From positions 1 through 31,623 of the forward strand of contig CAZSHX010000058.1 of assembly GCA_964606895.1 (NCBI GenBank): a stretch of 31,623 nt of DNA, given 5' to 3'. The first letter of the stretch is position 1. The number at the start of each line of letters is the position of its first letter. Positions 8,167-16,093 of the stretch are shown one piece after another. The notes beneath the pieces were generated by a model. That model worked only from the letters and a program-made list of their open reading frames with translations. It ran no database searches and was not told the origin of the DNA. Origin of the DNA: CAZSHX01 sp964606895 (GTDB taxonomy: Bacteria; Bacteroidota; Ignavibacteria; Kapaibacteriales; UBA2268). Position numbers and translations under genes: made by a program.

Positions 8167-11100
8167 ATCTCTAATAAATACTGAATTTCATCTCTGACTT
8201 TATCAGGATTATCAAACCAGTATTCCAAAAGTAATGGTTCAATTTCGTTTTTTATAATGTTAAAATACCAATTCTCATCAATCTTTGAATCATTTGAATC
8301 AGGACAAAAATAACTATGACCAATTTGGTAACCTTCACCAAGATTTTTAGTATCCTTAGAAATGTTTGAGTTCAATACCTGCATTTTTTCATGTATAATT
8401 TTAATAATATTGTCTGGTACTTTATGATGGAGCAAATGCTCTTTATATTTTGGATTTTTAAATGCAGGATGTAATGTTATAAATCCGAATCTTCGTCTAA
8501 GAGCATAATCAACCATGGCTAAAGAACGGTCGGCTGTATTCATTGTCCCGATAAAATAAAGATTATCCGGAAGATAGAAATTTTCGTCATCATTTTTCGA
8601 ATAAGTTAAAGGAATTGCAAAATCTTGCCCTCTTTTATCTTTTTCAATAAGCATCATTAACTCACCAAAAATTTTACTTAAATTTCCTCTGTTAATTTCA
8701 TCAATTATAAAGAAATAGGACTTGTCCGGATTCCTTTGTGCTTTCTTACAAAATTCATAAAATATTCCGTTCATTCTTTCAAAACCGCCGTCATCAGTTG
8801 GTCTGTACCCTTGAATGAAGTCTTCATAAGAATAGGATTGATGGAATTGAATCATTCTCACTCTGTCTTTGTCTTTCTCACCCATCATACAAAAAGCAAT
8901 TCTTTTTGCTATAAAAGTTTTTCCAACACCGGGAGCACCTTGCAAAATAATATTCTTTTTGTATTTCAGCATATTAATAATATCTTGCAATTCTTTATCA
9001 TCAATAAACAAATCGTGAAGAGCATCCTCAACGGAATATTTTTGAATTCCAATGACTTTTATTTCAAGATTTTTTTCGTCAATAATCGCACGAATTATTT
9101 CATATTCATCATTTGTGACTTTGAATAAACTTCCCTGATTATTTATTAGAGGTTCACAACCATTCAAATCAGGAATACTCTTTAACTCTGACCAACTAAT
9201 TGGATTATTAAAATGTTCAACTTTCACAAATTGAAAATTGACAACCTCATTATTTTCTCTTGTTACGTCAGTTACCTTGCAAAGTCCATTAATCGAATTC
9301 TCTGGAGATGTAATATATCCAATTAATAAATCATCTGTTCTTACCTCCTGAAAATTTTTAAAAATTCTTCTTTTAGAATGATGTTTGTTATAGGACGTAT
9401 AATTTTCAGATTCACCTATTTTCATTTCAGCAAAACTCCAAATCTTTGGGTTAGCATTGAGCCACCAAATATTCTTTTCTGTTTTTATTTTGGTAAATAC
9501 TGGCTCTATTGCAACTCCATTTACCAAATTGATAAGATTTTTTACATAATTATCATATTTTGTGATATTAGTGAGAGTTTTTACTACGTGGTTTTCTTCT
9601 GTCTTCCATTCTCCAATTTTTGTCCATTCAACTTTTCTGCAATTTTTGTATTCAGAACGGTTTTCATCATAAAAGAAGTCAGAAGATACTTTCCCAAAAC
9701 CAATTATTTTATTTCTACCTTTTTTTGCAAAAAGATAATCATCAATTTTTAATTTATTTACAAATTCAAAACATGCCAATCCATCATTTACATAAGAGGA
9801 GCCATCACCATGAATCTCCTTCATCATATTTTTAATTTCATCTAAATTTTTGTACTTTGATAAATCGCCTAAGTCGTTCCAGCCGATTGCACAGATCTTG
9901 TTTTCAGTAAAATCGTTCCATAACCTTGCATTTTGACCAGGTGAAATAATCCAATAATTTTCCTTATCTTCTTCAATTTCATCAAATAATTCTTGATTTT
10001 CATGAATATCAATATCTTCGGTTGGTAACTTTTTCGTAAATTTATCATGTACACTTTTAAAAATATCCATCAATTCATTATCTGATAATTTTTTATTCCT
10101 GCCTTTTTCTGTTAGTATCCATAAACCTCTTTTTGAAGAGTCAATGTATCCTGCTTCTTTCAAATAGTTTCTTGCCCAGTTAATTTGGTTATAAACTTTT
10201 AAACCACCCTTTGAATTTGTTACTTTAATCTCTTCTTCCGCAATATTTAAATTTTTATAAACTAACTCACAAATCTCTTTCGGAGTGCCTTGACCGCCAA
10301 TGCTATTAAGAATCTCGAGTATAGCATCAAAATATTTCAAAATTTTTGGACCTTTTATATCTGATGGTTGAAATGTTTCCTCATTAGATGAAACCATTTC
10401 TATATAATCTCTATATGTCTCATATAAATAACTAAAAAATTGGTCAATTTCTATATTTATGGGTAAATCAGTTTGTTTTCCAACAATTTCCAAATATTTT
10501 GATTTAATTGGCTCAATTGCATTATTGTACTTGAAAAACTTATTTGTAAATTTATCACCTCGTTTATAATCAATTTTGATTTTTAAAAATGAAGCGGCGA
10601 ATTCATCTCTATTATTAAAAAATACATAATTATGAGCAAATATATTACCTAATATTTCACTCAAAGCACTATCGCCAAAATATTTCAATTTATACTTTTC
10701 GTCGTTAATGAAATTTTTTATTCTTGTTTCCAAATCATCTTCAGAGTAAACCAGATATAAGAAACTATTTCGATAATGTTCAATAGGATGATTCAGGTTT
10801 CCTAAAGCATTTCCCTTTGCAATTGCTAATGATTGAAAAGAATGTATATTATCTCCTAACTTCTGGAAATAATCCCAATCTGCATTTTCTAATTTTTCTT
10901 TTTGAATGAATTCTTGGAAGAAATTATAATATTTCACTGTAAAGTCATTTCGATTAAACCAATGCTGGGCAATATCTTTGAATTCAAAAAGATAATTATA
11001 AATTCTTTCCCCTGAATTTGTGTCAAGCTTAAAAGTTCGCCAAATGATACTTTGAATATCAATCAAATCATTTGGATTATACGATTCAAACTTTTCCTTC

Positions 11101-11675
11101 AATTCATGCACAATTTCATTTATCAGATTAAAAGTATCGAAAGATGGTTTCGATGACATTTTAAAATTTCCATCAATATACTTTAAAAACCATGCTATTG
11201 CTCTTGGCTTTACAAACATGAATTTATCTGGATTCAGAAGATACAAGAAATATGTTGGAAAGGTCCATTGATTTGGTAATTTATTTGATTCAACAAAACT
11301 CAAGTAACGATTGAGCCTTACTTCAATACCTTCTGCAGAGTGTAATAAATTGTAGAAATTATTGCAGAATAATTTTTTATCTAATTTATCCTGATAGATT
11401 ATACTCAAATCTGCTGATTTAGGAGTGCTTAGGTAAAGCAAGTTTGTACTATGACCAACTTTCTCAATGTTATTCAGAAACTCGGTGTAATTACTATTCT
11501 CGAGAAGATTTTCCAACACTGACTTATTTAACAAACTTTGTGCTAATGTTACTGCTTTCCTTTTGTATTCAATTTCTTCTTTAAAGAATTTTTCATCATT
11601 GAATCCCAACCAATTAGGAAATACTGTTTTCACAATCTGAACAATGCTTTCAAACTTTTCTTCTGTAATATACAT
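8163..11675 (-). CDS. mcrB: McrB-like AAA+ NTPase with winged-helix and EVE-like sensor domains
   Basis: This is the 1170-residue motor/recognition subunit of a type IV-like restriction system. Residues 1 to about 440 are a helical region seen in some McrB-like proteins but without a name I can assign. About 450-525 resembles the Mrr N-terminal winged helix (ICELVYKNLN ... LWILTEKGRN). About 570-690 (YWIISPGQNARLWNDF ... FAKKGRNKIIGFGKV) and 733-865 (IWWLNANPKIW ...) look like two EVE/PUA-type modules, a fold that reads modified bases. The AAA+ core follows: Walker A GAPGVGKT (about 912), Walker B FFIIDEINRGN (about 986-996), the McrB-type signature GTMNTADRS (about 1041), and an RRRFGF arginine stretch near 1058. 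E. coli McrB has 459 residues, so most of this protein is N-terminal recognition architecture. It is first in the operon. Confidence 0.92.
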   Translation of the reverse strand: MYITEEKFESIVQIVKTVFPNWLGFNDEKFFKEEIEYKRKAVTLAQSLLNKSVLENLLENSNYTEFLNNIEKVGHSTNLLYLSTPKSADLSIIYQDKLDKKLFCNNFYNLLHSAEGIEVRLNRYLSFVESNKLPNQWTFPTYFLYLLNPDKFMFVKPRAIAWFLKYIDGNFKMSSKPSFDTFNLINEIVHELKEKFESYNPNDLIDIQSIIWRTFKLDTNSGERIYNYLFEFKDIAQHWFNRNDFTVKYYNFFQEFIQKEKLENADWDYFQKLGDNIHSFQSLAIAKGNALGNLNHPIEHYRNSFLYLVYSEDDLETRIKNFINDEKYKLKYFGDSALSEILGNIFAHNYVFFNNRDEFAASFLKIKIDYKRGDKFTNKFFKYNNAIEPIKSKYLEIVGKQTDLPINIEIDQFFSYLYETYRDYIEMVSSNEETFQPSDIKGPKILKYFDAILEILNSIGGQGTPKEICELVYKNLNIAEEEIKVTNSKGGLKVYNQINWARNYLKEAGYIDSSKRGLWILTEKGRNKKLSDNELMDIFKSVHDKFTKKLPTEDIDIHENQELFDEIEEDKENYWIISPGQNARLWNDFTENKICAIGWNDLGDLSKYKNLDEIKNMMKEIHGDGSSYVNDGLACFEFVNKLKIDDYLFAKKGRNKIIGFGKVSSDFFYDENRSEYKNCRKVEWTKIGEWKTEENHVVKTLTNITKYDNYVKNLINLVNGVAIEPVFTKIKTEKNIWWLNANPKIWSFAEMKIGESENYTSYNKHHSKRRIFKNFQEVRTDDLLIGYITSPENSINGLCKVTDVTRENNEVVNFQFVKVEHFNNPISWSELKSIPDLNGCEPLINNQGSLFKVTNDEYEIIRAIIDEKNLEIKVIGIQKYSVEDALHDLFIDDKELQDIINMLKYKKNIILQGAPGVGKTFIAKRIAFCMMGEKDKDRVRMIQFHQSYSYEDFIQGYRPTDDGGFERMNGIFYEFCKKAQRNPDKSYFFIIDEINRGNLSKIFGELMMLIEKDKRGQDFAIPLTYSKNDDENFYLPDNLYFIGTMNTADRSLAMVDYALRRRFGFITLHPAFKNPKYKEHLLHHKVPDNIIKIIHEKMQVLNSNISKDTKNLGEGYQIGHSYFCPDSNDSKIDENWYFNIIKNEIEPLLLEYWFDNPDKVRDEIQYLLEI

Positions 11676-11834
11676 ATTTTTTTCTCTTTGAATAATTAGA
11701 ATAATTTATCTTCAAATATCAATCTTGGTGCCAAACTATTTTACTATATCTACAAAATTATGAATTATCGTCTAATAAAACAATTCTCAAAAAATTAGAA
11801 ACATCTCTACGGTCGGGTTGACTTCAAAACATAG
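11676..11834. other. Intergenic region upstream of mcrBC
   Basis: This AT-rich gap of 159 bases must hold the mcrB promoter, read leftward, and the end of the glycosyltransferase transcript. The mcrB ATG has only a weak AGAG ribosome site. I see no confident promoter box. The segment around 11805-11826 (CTCTACGGTCGGGTTGACTT) looks like a fragment of a dispersed intergenic repeat. Confidence 0.4.
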
Positions 11835-13067
11835 CTATTTTTCTTTTATTTTTCTCTTCCCAATCTTGTCCGCCAAGAAAAGAAGTCCTACTGCGGCAAA
11901 GGGCAGTAATGCAGGTTTCATCATCGTTTGGTAGCGGGGAATTATGAAATAAAATGCCGCAAGCAAAGTATGGTAAACGAGAAAGAAATAAATAATTGAG
12001 AATTTTCTGAAATTGAATGTTTTAACAATTCCAACAGCAGAAAGGCTAAGCAGTGCAATCCAGAACCACAAATAAAACGGCTCTTTGCTTCTTGCATCGT
12101 AAGGATTATAAATCCATAAATGAGTCGCTTTCCTTAAAAAATCATAAGTTTCGCCTATAAGTCCTTTTGTCCTAATATTCTTTAATGCTTCTTCCTGATA
12201 GAGCTTATTATAGAAAATCTCGAATTTTTCAGTTCGTGGCAGAATTTTAATTTTTTGAGCCAATGCTTCATCAGACCAAACTCCCGGGCGGTAGGGATTA
12301 TGTCCACGGTAAAGATTTAGTCCGCTTGCTGAAGTCATTGGCACAAATTCATCAAAAACGTAGTAATTCCTGATTTGCCACGGCAGAAGAGTTAGTATAA
12401 CAGCAAAAACAGCCGAAAACATCAGCTTGTATTTCTTTTTATAAAGAAAATACCCGATAAAGAATAGAACGAACAGAACAAATTCCATCCTGAAATAAAT
12501 CAAAATTGAAGAAAGAATAATTAAATAAACCGCATTTTTAAGATTCCCTTTTTCCCTGAATTCATAAAACTGCCAGAATATTAGCAAAATGAAGAGATGG
12601 TAAACTATGGTAGTTCCAAATGAGGTTGTTGAATATATGAATTCTGGCATGAGTGCATAGATTAGAGAAGCGACTAAACCCGTCCTTTCATTGAATATTT
12701 TTTTCGTGAGTTTGAAAACCAGCAAAGTACAAAATGCCGCAAGGAATGTCTGAAAAATCAGAATCAGTAAATTTCTTGCTACTATATCCTTTATAAGAAA
12801 AAAGGGGAGAGTGAGGATTACATAACCCGGAGGCATGTATGCAGAAGGGAATGGCTTTGCATCTTTGCTGAACTCATATTCCATTTTTTCATTTTCAAAA
12901 TGGAACAGCGAATAGCCTTTGCCTGCAAGAATATTTTTTCCGATGTTTCCATACTCATAATAAAAAACTTCATCATTCAAATTCACATAATAAAAAATGA
13001 AAGCAAGACGGAGTAATGCCGAGAAAACCAAGATCAGGACAATTTTATTTTTGAATAATTTTTGCAA
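11835..13067 (-). CDS. GT-C fold membrane glycosyltransferase (PMT/ArnT-like)
   Basis: This is a 410-residue polytopic protein with about ten hydrophobic segments. The first external loop after TM1 carries D32-E33 (NLNDEVFYYEYGNIGKNI) and then LAGKGYS, the arrangement of GT39/GT83-type glycosyltransferases that move a sugar from a polyprenyl-phosphate donor on the outer face of the inner membrane. PWQIRNY and RYQTMMKPALLPFAA near the end also fit this family. Acceptor and sugar are unknown. The start is TTG, with no visible Shine-Dalgarno and no nearby ATG. A terminator lies just upstream, so expression needs read-through or a promoter hidden in the 70-base gap. Confidence 0.8.
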   Translation of the reverse strand: MQKLFKNKIVLILVFSALLRLAFIFYYVNLNDEVFYYEYGNIGKNILAGKGYSLFHFENEKMEYEFSKDAKPFPSAYMPPGYVILTLPFFLIKDIVARNLLILIFQTFLAAFCTLLVFKLTKKIFNERTGLVASLIYALMPEFIYSTTSFGTTIVYHLFILLIFWQFYEFREKGNLKNAVYLIILSSILIYFRMEFVLFVLFFIGYFLYKKKYKLMFSAVFAVILTLLPWQIRNYYVFDEFVPMTSASGLNLYRGHNPYRPGVWSDEALAQKIKILPRTEKFEIFYNKLYQEEALKNIRTKGLIGETYDFLRKATHLWIYNPYDARSKEPFYLWFWIALLSLSAVGIVKTFNFRKFSIIYFFLVYHTLLAAFYFIIPRYQTMMKPALLPFAAVGLLFLADKIGKRKIKEK

Positions 13068-13092
13068 CGAAATTATGTGTCAATATTGAAGT

Positions 13093-13127
13093 ATAAAAAA
13101 AAGGCTGTCTTTTCAAAACAGCCTTTT
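13093..13127 (-). terminator. Terminator after the TPR gene (works leftward, perhaps both ways)
   Basis: The perfect 8-bp stem AAGGCTGT (13101-13108) / ACAGCCTT (13118-13125) is preceded on the plus strand by eight A residues, which become a T tract after the hairpin in the leftward transcript. It starts 10 bases past the TPR stop codon. Four T residues end the plus-strand side, so weak bidirectional action is possible. Confidence 0.85.
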
Positions 13128-13136
13128 CAAAAAAAA

Positions 13137-14855
13137 TTATTTGTTAGAGTTCTGCTTTTGAACTTCTTCAAGCTTTTTCAGATTGTCCTTCGCAGGACCA
13201 TTTTTAGGATTGATTTGAAGTACTTTCTTGTAGTTTTTGATTGCATTTTCTATGTCGCTTTTGCCCTGGAATGAAACTGCGTAGAAAAGCCACGCATATT
13301 CACTCTTGGAATCAAATTCAGTCCAATCTTTTGCCATCTTGTTCAATTCAGTAAATTGCTTTTCATTGATGTAAAGACCTGCAAGTTTAGAAAAAGCCAT
13401 GTTGAGCTCTTTAGCATATTTTGCAGTGTCTGCCATACCTTTGGTGACAACATCTTTGAAGATAATCATAGCAGTGTCTGTTTGTTTCATAGAACTGTGC
13501 ACGTCTCCGAGCAAAATCTGGTAAGAAAGATTTTTCGGGTCTTTCTCAATACTTTTATTGATATAGATGATTGCTGAATCAGGTTTCTGCATATTGAAAT
13601 AGTCATAACCGATGTAATAGAGTGCTTTAGGTGTTGAAACTGAATCGGTGCAATTGGCAACGTGTTTCAAAAAGAAATACAAAGATTCATCATATTTTTT
13701 CATAATTAATGCTAATGTACCGAGCTGAATCATTGTTCCGCATTTTTTGGGGTCATTATTGATTAATTCTTTATATAGTTGAATTGCACTTAATGTATCA
13801 CCGCCTCTGAAAGTAGCCGCCGCCATTCTCTCAAGGTCAGCATTTTCCAGTTTGCCTGATGCTTTGATTCCCTTGTAGATTTCAATGCTTTCCTTGAACT
13901 GTTTCTGCTCGAAATAACATTGTGCAAGCTTCAGCGTAGCTTTGTCTTTTACGGAATCCAATTCCTGAGATACAATTTTCAGCTGTGGTGCGGCAGAATC
14001 ACATTTTCCGATTTCATATAAACTTTGAGCCAGGTACCATCTTCCGAGCGAACCCGAAGGTCTGAGTTTCAGATACTGGTAAAATGAAGGAATTGAATTT
14101 GCATAATCTTTTGCAAAATAAAGCAATTTACCTTGTTCGTAAAAGGCTTTTGCATTCTTGGGGTCTTTTTGAGTGATTATGTTCCATTCTTTCAATGAAC
14201 GGTTGAAAAGTTCCTGTCTCAGGTTTTCGTCACTTTCTCTTGTTGCGAGTTTGTAATATGCAGTAGCGAGTTTGACGCGGGCTTCAGCAAGATTGTCATC
14301 AATCGCAATTGCTTCTTCGTAATTTGTACGGGCAAGCTCGTAAACACCCTGAGCAAAATATAAATCTCCGAGAACCACATAAGCATCTGGAATTTTTTTA
14401 TTCAATTCTCTTGCTTTTGTAATGTAGAGTTCAGCAGGGCGGAGTGAGTCGGCATTGATATAAGCCTGACCTAAAGCCAACAGGTTATAAGCATCTTTGC
14501 CGTCAATGTCAACAAGGGCTTTCAACTGCTTGATTGCTTCCTGATGATTGCCTTTTAACGATAATGTCTTTCCGATTTTTCTGAGTACGGTCGGTTGTTT
14601 GCTTCTAATATCGTTTGCTTTTCTGTAAAAAATCAGAGCAGAGTCAATTTTGTCAAGTTCGAAATAAATATCTCCAGCCTGAACGAACACATCAATGTCC
14701 TTAGGAGATTCTTTTACGGCATCAGGAATGAACTGAGCCGCTTGTTCGAAATCTTTGCTTTTGTAAAGATTTCTCATCTTGTCAACAGCTGTTTCCGAAA
14801 GGGCAACGCCAGCCGTCAAAACAAAAATGCTTATTAATAATAGTGTTTTTCTCAT
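13137..14855 (-). CDS. Exported TPR-repeat protein of the ExbB/TonB locus
   Basis: The 572-residue protein starts with a signal peptide (MRKTLLLISIFVLTAGVALS, likely cleaved at about residue 20). The rest is a chain of tetratricopeptide repeats with typical signatures such as YVVLGDLYFAQGVYELARTN and AWLFYAVSFQGKSDIENAIK. By rough count there are 12 or more repeats. It should be a periplasmic or outer-membrane-associated scaffold that binds partner proteins. ATG 14855 is chosen because GGAGAAGG lies immediately upstream; a TTG at 14870 would swallow that ribosome site. It begins one base after the stop of the PstS-like gene, so it is coupled to it. A terminator closes this transcript. Confidence 0.88.
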   Translation of the reverse strand: MRKTLLLISIFVLTAGVALSETAVDKMRNLYKSKDFEQAAQFIPDAVKESPKDIDVFVQAGDIYFELDKIDSALIFYRKANDIRSKQPTVLRKIGKTLSLKGNHQEAIKQLKALVDIDGKDAYNLLALGQAYINADSLRPAELYITKARELNKKIPDAYVVLGDLYFAQGVYELARTNYEEAIAIDDNLAEARVKLATAYYKLATRESDENLRQELFNRSLKEWNIITQKDPKNAKAFYEQGKLLYFAKDYANSIPSFYQYLKLRPSGSLGRWYLAQSLYEIGKCDSAAPQLKIVSQELDSVKDKATLKLAQCYFEQKQFKESIEIYKGIKASGKLENADLERMAAATFRGGDTLSAIQLYKELINNDPKKCGTMIQLGTLALIMKKYDESLYFFLKHVANCTDSVSTPKALYYIGYDYFNMQKPDSAIIYINKSIEKDPKNLSYQILLGDVHSSMKQTDTAMIIFKDVVTKGMADTAKYAKELNMAFSKLAGLYINEKQFTELNKMAKDWTEFDSKSEYAWLFYAVSFQGKSDIENAIKNYKKVLQINPKNGPAKDNLKKLEEVQKQNSNK

Positions 14856-14856
14856 C

Positions 14857-15771
14857 TTATCCTTCTCCAATTAAATGAATCTTAGCAAATGCGGGAACGA
14901 GTCCAATTTGATTAATGTACTTCTGAGCTGTCGGGTGGGTTGATAAATAACGTCCGAGTCTCATTGGCAAATCCTGCCTTTTATCTGATACATAAAAATA
15001 ATGATTTACAATGTAGGGGTATAAACTTTGTGCAATGTTGGACTGATGAACAACATGCGGAAAAATATATTTTTTGTTCGAGTCAAGAAAACTTATTGAT
15101 AGTGGTCTGAATTTGGACTCGGAAATGATTTGCGATAAATATCCGATTCCGATGTCATTTACATTATCATAAATATAAGATTTTACCGAATCGTAAGAAT
15201 TGAACATCTTTAGTTTTCTTTTGATTGGATTTTTGCCTGAAACCAAAGTCTGAAGATTCTGAACTTCCGAAGATAATCCGTTGTTGATTACTAACGTTGG
15301 GTTAACCTTAATTCTTCTGTTTTTGTCATTCAGGTTGTAATTAGGATTGGAAAGATATTCTTTTATTTGAGCATCAGTCAAAGTATCAATTTCTGATTTC
15401 ACGCTAACATAAAAGACAAGAGCATCTGCGGCATACTTCATTCTCTTGTGAGGTTCCACCGAAAAGACCTTCATCATCGAATCTTCGTAATGAGTGTAAT
15501 TTCTTGGCAGTATAATCGCGTTTGTTTCGCCTGAAAGCAATTTTACCATTGCATCCATGGAGGAAGTTTTTTTGAAAATTACTTCACCCTGAGGGTCGAG
15601 AGAATCGAACTGAACAACTAATGGTTTGATGATGTCGTAAATCGCTTCATCGCAATAAACTGTGATTTTCGTTAGTTCTTGCCCGTTGTTTTTGCTGTCG
15701 TTATTACAGCCAAAAAAAATGGGGAAGAGAAGAAATACCACTAAAGCACCGAGATTAATCTTCTTCTTCAT
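14857..15771 (-). CDS. PstS-like substrate-binding lipoprotein
   Basis: A 304-residue protein with an N-terminal export signal ending FPIFFGC; C22 is the probable lipid-modified cysteine although the lipobox is weak. The body follows the periplasmic-binding-protein type II layout of PstS homologues: ITVYCDEAIYDIIKPLV at the start, INNGLSSEVQNL at the hinge position, and NDIGIGYLSQ before the last lobe. The Ser/Thr/Gly-rich phosphate loops of true PstS (SGSG/SGT type) are not evident, so the ligand may not be phosphate. No ABC permease or ATPase is near; instead it lies in an ExbB-ExbD-TonB cluster. Its start overlaps the upstream small membrane protein gene by 17 bases. Confidence 0.75.
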   Translation of the reverse strand: MKKKINLGALVVFLLFPIFFGCNNDSKNNGQELTKITVYCDEAIYDIIKPLVVQFDSLDPQGEVIFKKTSSMDAMVKLLSGETNAIILPRNYTHYEDSMMKVFSVEPHKRMKYAADALVFYVSVKSEIDTLTDAQIKEYLSNPNYNLNDKNRRIKVNPTLVINNGLSSEVQNLQTLVSGKNPIKRKLKMFNSYDSVKSYIYDNVNDIGIGYLSQIISESKFRPLSISFLDSNKKYIFPHVVHQSNIAQSLYPYIVNHYFYVSDKRQDLPMRLGRYLSTHPTAQKYINQIGLVPAFAKIHLIGEG

Positions 15772-15970
15772 CGTTTTCCATCCTTTTATATCGTTTTAAA
15801 TTATTTGCGTAAACAATAATCCGATAGACACCCCATAAAATAAATATACCGCCCATGATTTGAAACATGAATTTGTCTGGACTTCCGGGAAACATAACTC
15901 CGCTGACCAATACTACTCCAACGAGTATGGTAAGTATTTTCACTGCATAATTGATTATTATCATTGTCAT
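15755..15970 (-). CDS. Small two-TM membrane protein in the TonB locus
   Basis: The 71-residue product has two hydrophobic helices (about residues 3-26 and 34-53) joined by MFPGSPDKF. A basic then acidic tail follows (KRYKRMENDEEED), consistent with both ends in the cytoplasm. I cannot assign a family. It overlaps the start of the PstS-like gene by 17 bases, which implies coupled translation and a shared role. A long hairpin separates it from tonB. ATG 15970 has only a weak AGAGA upstream; ATG 15964 is an alternative start. Confidence 0.75.
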   Translation of the reverse strand: MTMIIINYAVKILTILVGVVLVSGVMFPGSPDKFMFQIMGGIFILWGVYRIIVYANNLKRYKRMENDEEED

Positions 15971-15991
15971 AAGAATCTCTTTTTAAAAAAA

Positions 15992-16079
15992 GGATTGTCT
16001 CAGAAAAAGGTCAGCAGTTAAGCCGCTTGTCATTCAAAATTAAAATTTTATTGAAAATGACACTTTTGTGAGACAATCC
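15992..16079. repeat. Long nested hairpin between tonB and the small membrane protein gene
   Basis: The outer arms GGATTGTCTCA (15992-16002) and TGAGACAATCC (16069-16079) are perfect 11-base inverted repeats. Inside, TGTCATT (16028-16034) pairs with AATGACA (16056-16062). The 88-base structure starts 14 bases after the tonB stop. It could attenuate transcription into the downstream genes, protect mRNA ends, or be a short palindromic mobile element. Confidence 0.7.
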
Positions 16080-16093
16080 ATTATTATAAAAAT

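Noticed and set aside
8736..9835. Several plus-strand ORFs of 70-130 residues opposite mcrB
   Set aside because: Phe/Ile/Asn-rich antisense frames of an AT-rich gene with no ribosome sites or family motifs.
14856..14870. TTG start adding five residues to the TPR protein
   Set aside because: Those codons are themselves the Shine-Dalgarno GGAGAAGG for ATG 14855, and the signal peptide begins at that ATG.
14857..15771. Phosphate ABC import system
   Set aside because: Only the binding-protein-like gene exists; no pstC, pstA, pstB or phoU is present and the setting is a TonB operon.
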